Origin: Bacillota bacterium
GTDB lineage: Bacteria > Bacillota > Clostridia > Peptostreptococcales > Anaerovoracaceae
Assembly (NCBI GenBank): GCA_016287035.1
Contig: JAEEVI010000082.1
Coordinates: forward strand, 1-9,953
Direction of reading: 5' to 3'
Length of the DNA stretch: 9,953 bases
Below the pieces are notes generated by a model. That model worked only from the letters and a program-made list of their open reading frames with translations, made no database searches and was not told where the DNA came from. Within the stretch, counting starts at the first letter, position 1, and every line of letters starts with the position of its first letter. Position numbers and translations under genes: made by a program. Positions 6,391 through 9,953 of the stretch are shown here, piece by piece.

Positions 6391-8760
6391 TTTCCTCCGT
6401 GTCCATCTCCATTCGGCGATCTCGGGGAGATCTGTGCCGTTCTCATATATGTACTGTCTGTGCTCGACCAGCTTGTCCTTCATCTGCTGTATCAGGTGCG
6501 CGCCCCTGTTGCCGAGTCCGGGCAGCAGCTGCACGGCCGATATGACAAGGTCGAATCTGTCTATCTTATTGAGCACGCGCATGTCGAAGGGCGTCGTTAT
6601 CGTGCCCTCCTCTATGTAGCCGCGGACGTGCAGGTCCTTGTTCGCGCGCTTGTAGGTCAGCTCGTGTATCAGGCTGGGATATCCGTGATACGCGAACAGT
6701 ATAGGCCTGTCCTTCGTGAACAGCGCGTCGTAATCCTGACTGCTCAGGCCGTGGGGATGCTGCGACCTGTCCTGCAGGCGCATCAGATCGACGACGTTTA
6801 CGACGCGTATCTTCAGATCCGGGAACGCGTCTCTCAGTATCGTGACGGCCGCGAGCGTCTCCAGCGTAGGAGTGTCTCCGCAGCATGCCATGACGATATC
6901 GGGCTCATCTCCGCCGTCCGTCGATGCCCACTGCCATATGCCGATGCCCTGCGTGCAGTGCTTTACGGCCTGCTCCATGGTGAGCCACTGGGGTCTGGGG
7001 TGCTTCGAAGCCACGATGCAGTTGACGTAGTTGCGGCTGCGGACGCAGTGATCGAAGCAGCTGAGCAGGCAGTTGGCGTCGGGAGGCAGATACAGTCTGA
7101 CGACATCGGCCTTCTTGTTTGCCATATGGTCGAGGAAGCCGGGATCCTGATGCGTAAAGCCGTTATGGTCCTGCTGCCACACGTTCGAGGCGAGGACGTA
7201 GTTGAGCGAGGCGATCTTATGCCTCCAGGGCAGCTGGCTGCAGACCTTGAGCCACTTCGCGTGCTGCGAGAACATCGAATCGACGATGCGTATAAAGGCC
7301 TCGTAGCTGTTGAAGAAGCCGTGGCGGCCCGTGAGCAGATAGCCCTCGAGCATGCCCTGGCAGATATGCTCTGACAGCACCGAATCCATCACGCGCCCGC
7401 CGGGCGAAAGATGGTCGTCTATGTCGTAGACGTCTCCGCCCCAGACGCGGTCCTCGGCCTCGAAAACGGCGTTCAGACGGTTCGAATTCGTCTCGTCCGG
7501 GCCGAACGACCTGAAGTTTCTCGCGTCCCCGTTCAGGCGGTATATGTCGCGCACGAATTTCCCGAGCTCTGTCATATCCTGCGCGTCGACGCTTCCCGGG
7601 AACGGGACGTCGACGGCGTAATCGCGGAAATCCGGAAGCCTCAGGTCTCTCAGCAGCTGTCCGCCGTTAGCGTTGGGGTTCGCGCCCATGCGCCTTTCGC
7701 CCTTCGGAGGCAGCTCGAGAAGATCCTTCGCCGGATGCCCTTCGCTATCGAACAGCTCCTCCGGCCTGTAGCTCCTGAGCCACTTTTCCAGCTCGCGGAT
7801 GTGCTCTTCGGAATCGGGCTGGATGGGCACCTGATGCGCCCTCCAGTAGTCCTCGACCTTGGCTCCGTCGACGTACGCGGGGCCGGTCCAGCCCTTTGGA
7901 GCGCGCAGGACGATCATCGGCCATCTCGGGCGTTCTGTGTTTCCGTCCTCGCGGGCGGCCTTCTGATAAGCGAGTATCTTTTCGATACATTCGTCGAGCG
8001 TATCGGCCATGGCGCGGTGCATCTTCGCGGGGTCGCTGCCCTCTACGAAATGAGGCTCCCAGCCGCAGCCGTTGAAGAAGGCTTCGAGCTCCTCATGGGA
8101 TATGCGCGCGAGTATGGTCGGATTCGCGATCTTGTAGCCGTTGAGGTGCAGTATCGGCAGGACGGCGCCGTCTGTCGCGGCGGATATGAACTTGTTGAGC
8201 TGCCAGCTCGCGGCGAGCGGACCGGTCTCTGCTTCTCCGTCGCCTACGACGGTCGCGGCTATCAGCGACGGATTGTCGGTGACGGCGCCGAACGCGTGAG
8301 CGAGAGAATAACCGAGCTCCCCTCCCTCGTGGATCGAGCCCGGAGTCTCGGGCGCCACGTGGGAAGGTATGCCTCCCGGGAACGAGAACCTCTTGAAGAG
8401 CTTGCGCATGCCCTCCAGATCCTGCGTTATGTCGGGATAGACCTCCTGATAGCTGCCGTCGAGCCAGTCCTGCGCCACCATCGCGTTTCCGCCGTGGCCC
8501 GGGCCCGAGATGTAGATCATGTCGAGATCGTATTTCTTTATGACTCTGTTGAGGTGCGTGTATATGAAATTCTGCCCCGGGCACGTGCCCCAGTGACCGA
8601 CGATCTTTTTCTTTATCCGGTCGGCCGTAAGAGGCTGCTCAAGGAGCGGGTCGTCGAGCAGGTAAAGCTGGCATGCTGTGAGATAGTTCGCGGCGCGCCA
8701 GTATCTGTCCATTTTCTTAAGTTCGGCGGCGGTAGCGCGGCCGGTCTTTTTCGCAGGCAT
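6388..8760 (-). CDS. xfp: Phosphoketolase (xylulose 5-phosphate / fructose 6-phosphate)
   Basis: A 790-residue thiamine-diphosphate enzyme of normal length that splits xylulose 5-phosphate, and often fructose 6-phosphate, with inorganic phosphate into acetyl phosphate plus glyceraldehyde 3-phosphate or erythrose 4-phosphate. Family signatures are clear: GHWGTCPGQNF (55-65), SGPGHGGNA (85-93), EGGELGYSLAHAFGA (145-159), the cofactor-binding GDGEAETGPLA (173-183), the cofactor-activating Glu464 region SEHICQGMLEGYL, and QQDHNGFTHQDPG (529-541). The C-terminal transketolase-like domain (about 600-790) is complete. Whether it favours the five- or six-carbon substrate cannot be told from sequence. 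The start at 8760 has AAGGAG seven bases upstream and a good promoter about 30 bases further. Acetyl phosphate would feed acetate kinase for ATP or phosphotransacetylase for acetyl-CoA; neither gene is in the window. The diguanylate cyclase gene follows directly and seems translationally coupled. Confidence 0.97.
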   Translation of the reverse strand: MPAKKTGRATAAELKKMDRYWRAANYLTACQLYLLDDPLLEQPLTADRIKKKIVGHWGTCPGQNFIYTHLNRVIKKYDLDMIYISGPGHGGNAMVAQDWLDGSYQEVYPDITQDLEGMRKLFKRFSFPGGIPSHVAPETPGSIHEGGELGYSLAHAFGAVTDNPSLIAATVVGDGEAETGPLAASWQLNKFISAATDGAVLPILHLNGYKIANPTILARISHEELEAFFNGCGWEPHFVEGSDPAKMHRAMADTLDECIEKILAYQKAAREDGNTERPRWPMIVLRAPKGWTGPAYVDGAKVEDYWRAHQVPIQPDSEEHIRELEKWLRSYRPEELFDSEGHPAKDLLELPPKGERRMGANPNANGGQLLRDLRLPDFRDYAVDVPFPGSVDAQDMTELGKFVRDIYRLNGDARNFRSFGPDETNSNRLNAVFEAEDRVWGGDVYDIDDHLSPGGRVMDSVLSEHICQGMLEGYLLTGRHGFFNSYEAFIRIVDSMFSQHAKWLKVCSQLPWRHKIASLNYVLASNVWQQDHNGFTHQDPGFLDHMANKKADVVRLYLPPDANCLLSCFDHCVRSRNYVNCIVASKHPRPQWLTMEQAVKHCTQGIGIWQWASTDGGDEPDIVMACCGDTPTLETLAAVTILRDAFPDLKIRVVNVVDLMRLQDRSQHPHGLSSQDYDALFTKDRPILFAYHGYPSLIHELTYKRANKDLHVRGYIEEGTITTPFDMRVLNKIDRFDLVISAVQLLPGLGNRGAHLIQQMKDKLVEHRQYIYENGTDLPEIAEWRWTRRK

Positions 8761-8767
8761 TGGAGGT

Positions 8768-8773
8768 CTCCTT
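8768..8773 (-). promoter_or_regulatory. Ribosome-binding site of phosphoketolase
   Basis: AAGGAG on the minus strand, seven bases from the ATG at 8760, is the best-placed ribosome site in the window. This fits a highly expressed central-metabolism enzyme and fixes the start codon. Confidence 0.85.
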
Positions 8774-8790
8774 TCGTTGTGCTTTCTATA

Positions 8791-8819
8791 ATTATAAACG
8801 CTTGTCCCCTTAGGGACAA
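8791..8819 (-). promoter_or_regulatory. Sigma-70-type promoter of the phosphoketolase unit
   Basis: The minus strand shows TTGTCC (8814-8819; four of six matches to TTGACA), a 17-bp spacer, and a perfect TATAAT -10 (8791-8796). Transcription would start near 8784, giving a short leader of about 24 bases with the ribosome site in it. The -35 box and nearly the whole spacer lie inside an inverted repeat, so the promoter could be blocked by a protein bound there. Confidence 0.7.
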
Positions 8820-8823
8820 GCGT
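8798..8823 (-). promoter_or_regulatory. Perfect 11-bp inverted repeat over the promoter: operator or terminator
   Basis: ACGCTTGTCCC (8798-8808) is exactly complementary to GGGACAAGCGT (8813-8823) around a 4-base centre (CTTA). The repeat covers the -35 box and 16 of the 17 spacer bases of the phosphoketolase promoter, the classic place for a dimeric repressor. As RNA it would form a hairpin 58 bases after the ATPase stop, followed on the minus strand by TTTATAATTAT. That is a mediocre U-tract, so it may also terminate the ATPase transcript; both roles can coexist. The remaining part of the gap (8824-8880) shows nothing recognisable. Confidence 0.65.
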
Positions 8824-8880
8824 ATGTAGGATACTGCGGATGACAGCGGCGAACGCGGAAGCGTCACGCCGCGCCGCGAC

Positions 8881-9953
8881 CTATTCCCCGTCGATCAGCG
8901 CCGTGAGGCAGTCCATGCTCAGCAGGATCGTCGAAGTGTTGTGAAGCAGCGCGCCTGCCGCAGGCGCGAGAATTCCGAACGCGCCGAGCAGGATAAGCGC
9001 GCCGTTGAAGCCGATCACGAAGCGGTAGTTGCGTTCGATGCGGCGCATAAGGGCGTCGCTCAGGCGCTTCAGCCATACCAGCTCGCGAAGGTCCTCCGCG
9101 GCGATCGTCACGTCCGCTACCTCGCGGGCGATGACCGCGCCGCTTCCCACGGCGACGCCTACGTCGGCAAGCGAGAGCGCCGGAATGTCGTTGATGCCGT
9201 CGCCGATCATGACGACGGTCCTTCCGGCCTCGCGCTCCGCCCTGATGAACGCGGCTTTATCCTCGGGGAGGACCTCCGCGCGGTATTCGTCGATCCCGAG
9301 CTGCTCCGCGATAGCTGCCGCGGCCCTTTTATTATCCCCCGTCAGCATGACCTCTTTTCCGATGCCCTCGGCGTGCAGCTCCTCGACCGCGGCGCGCGCC
9401 TCCGGACGAAGCGGATCGGATATCCCGATCGCCGCGGAAAGGATCCCGCCGATGCCGAGATACAGCCAGGATACGGACTGCGGAAGCCGTTCAAAGCGCT
9501 CCCGGTCCTCCGGGCGGATCGTTATCCCCTCGTCTTCGAATATAAAGTGGGCGCTCCCGATGACGGCCCGCTTATCTCCGATCTTCGTGGCTATGCCGTG
9601 AGCGACGACGTATTCGACCTCGCTGTGCATCTCGCTTTGATCGGGACATTTGTCGTTGGCCGCCTTAACGACAGCGTTCGCGACGGAATGCGGGAAGTGT
9701 TCCTCGATGCAGGCCGCGATCCTGAGCATCTCCTTTTCGTCCTCACCGTTGAAGGGCACGACTTCCGTGACCGTCGGGCATGCCTTCGTGAGCGTTCCTG
9801 TTTTGTCGAAGATGACCGTATCGGCGACGCTGACCAGTTCCATGAACTTTCCGCCCTTTACGGTGATCTTGTGCCGCCCGGCCTCCCGCATCGCGGACAA
9901 TACGCTCAGCGGCATCGAGAGTTTCAGCGCGCAGGAGAAGTCCACCATCAGCA
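8881..9953 (-). CDS. Heavy-metal P1B-type ATPase, C-terminal part (5' end outside the window)
   Basis: The gene runs off the right edge; the visible 356 or so residues cover the end of the ion-pathway helix, the catalytic domains and the last two helices of a metal-translocating P-type ATPase. Numbered from the Met at 9948: phosphorylation motif DKTGTLT (Asp48), an HP-type metal-ATPase motif in EEHFPHS (82-88), the LTGDN actuator/hinge motif, and the GDGINDIPAL hinge. The final helices are about NYRFVIGFNGALILLGAFGI and LHNTSTILLSMDCLTALI. The ion-binding segment before the phosphorylation site reads DFSCALKLSMP, with SCA where most relatives have CPC or SPC, so no proline at the usual kink. 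The transported metal cannot be assigned. The reading frame is open to the window edge, so it is a partial rather than a broken gene. It precedes phosphoketolase by 120 bases containing its own promoter. Confidence 0.93.
   Translation of the reverse strand, partial: LMVDFSCALKLSMPLSVLSAMREAGRHKITVKGGKFMELVSVADTVIFDKTGTLTKACPTVTEVVPFNGEDEKEMLRIAACIEEHFPHSVANAVVKAANDKCPDQSEMHSEVEYVVAHGIATKIGDKRAVIGSAHFIFEDEGITIRPEDRERFERLPQSVSWLYLGIGGILSAAIGISDPLRPEARAAVEELHAEGIGKEVMLTGDNKRAAAAIAEQLGIDEYRAEVLPEDKAAFIRAEREAGRTVVMIGDGINDIPALSLADVGVAVGSGAVIAREVADVTIAAEDLRELVWLKRLSDALMRRIERNYRFVIGFNGALILLGAFGILAPAAGALLHNTSTILLSMDCLTALIDGE

Noticed and set aside
8762..8771. GGAGACCTCC mini-palindrome around the phosphoketolase ribosome site
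   Set aside because: A 4-bp stem with a 2-base loop cannot form a stable RNA hairpin, so a thermosensor or riboswitch claim is not supported.
6205..8829. Two long plus-strand open frames (6205-7374 and 7411-8829) opposite phosphoketolase
   Set aside because: Both are antisense to an unmistakable full-length phosphoketolase and show no domain, only low-complexity Arg/Val-rich composition.
1..9953. CRISPR arrays, tRNA or rRNA genes, insertion sequences, defence-system cassette
   Set aside because: No spaced direct-repeat array, cloverleaf or ribosomal sequence, transposase or terminal inverted repeats were seen; the sirtuin is not next to effector genes typical of SIR2 defence systems.

Overview
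The window looks like chromosomal DNA of a GC-rich, anaerobic Firmicute of the class Clostridia. This rests on protein type: a Firmicutes-style sirtuin, a DUF4298 protein, a glycine-rich ABC half-transporter, a six-helix membrane GGDEF protein and a P1B ATPase with an SCA motif. Despite the high GC content, the genes often use ATA for isoleucine and AGG/AGA for arginine. I cannot name a genus. I see no mobile element, CRISPR array, tRNA or rRNA.

Layout: all eight substantial genes lie on the minus strand, so transcription runs from the right edge to the left. They are a heavy-metal P1B ATPase (3' part only, 8881-9953), phosphoketolase (6388-8760), a membrane diguanylate cyclase (4857-6380), an atypical sirtuin (3869-4813), a GNAT acetyltransferase (3334-3840), a DUF4298 protein (2966-3289), an ABC exporter half-transporter (1134-2960) and an aldo/keto reductase (91-1092). 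At the left edge a strong rho-independent terminator on the plus strand (22-60) follows what looks like the last five codons of a convergent plus-strand gene. No stretch of 300 bases lacks a gene; the longest gap is about 120 bases (8761-8880).

Transcription units: a sigma-70-type promoter (TTGTCC, 17 bp, TATAAT) in front of phosphoketolase is overlapped by a perfect 11-bp inverted repeat, which could be an operator or the terminator of the ATPase gene. The phosphoketolase stop codon is fused to the ribosome-binding site of the diguanylate cyclase, so these two are probably translated together. The sirtuin and acetyltransferase follow with gaps of 28-43 bases and weak ribosome-binding sites. 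An extended -10 element (TGATATAAT) at the acetyltransferase stop codon probably starts a second unit, DUF4298-ABC-aldo/keto reductase.

Functional reading: phosphoketolase splits sugar phosphates to acetyl phosphate. Its downstream neighbours suggest a link to c-di-GMP signalling and perhaps to acyl or ADP-ribosyl protein modification (a sirtuin with Gln in place of the catalytic His, and a GNAT enzyme). That link is inference from gene order. The second unit resembles a small-molecule export and detoxification cassette. The points most worth a second look are the sirtuin with a replaced catalytic residue and lost zinc cysteines, the phosphoketolase-diguanylate cyclase coupling, and the palindrome over the phosphoketolase promoter.
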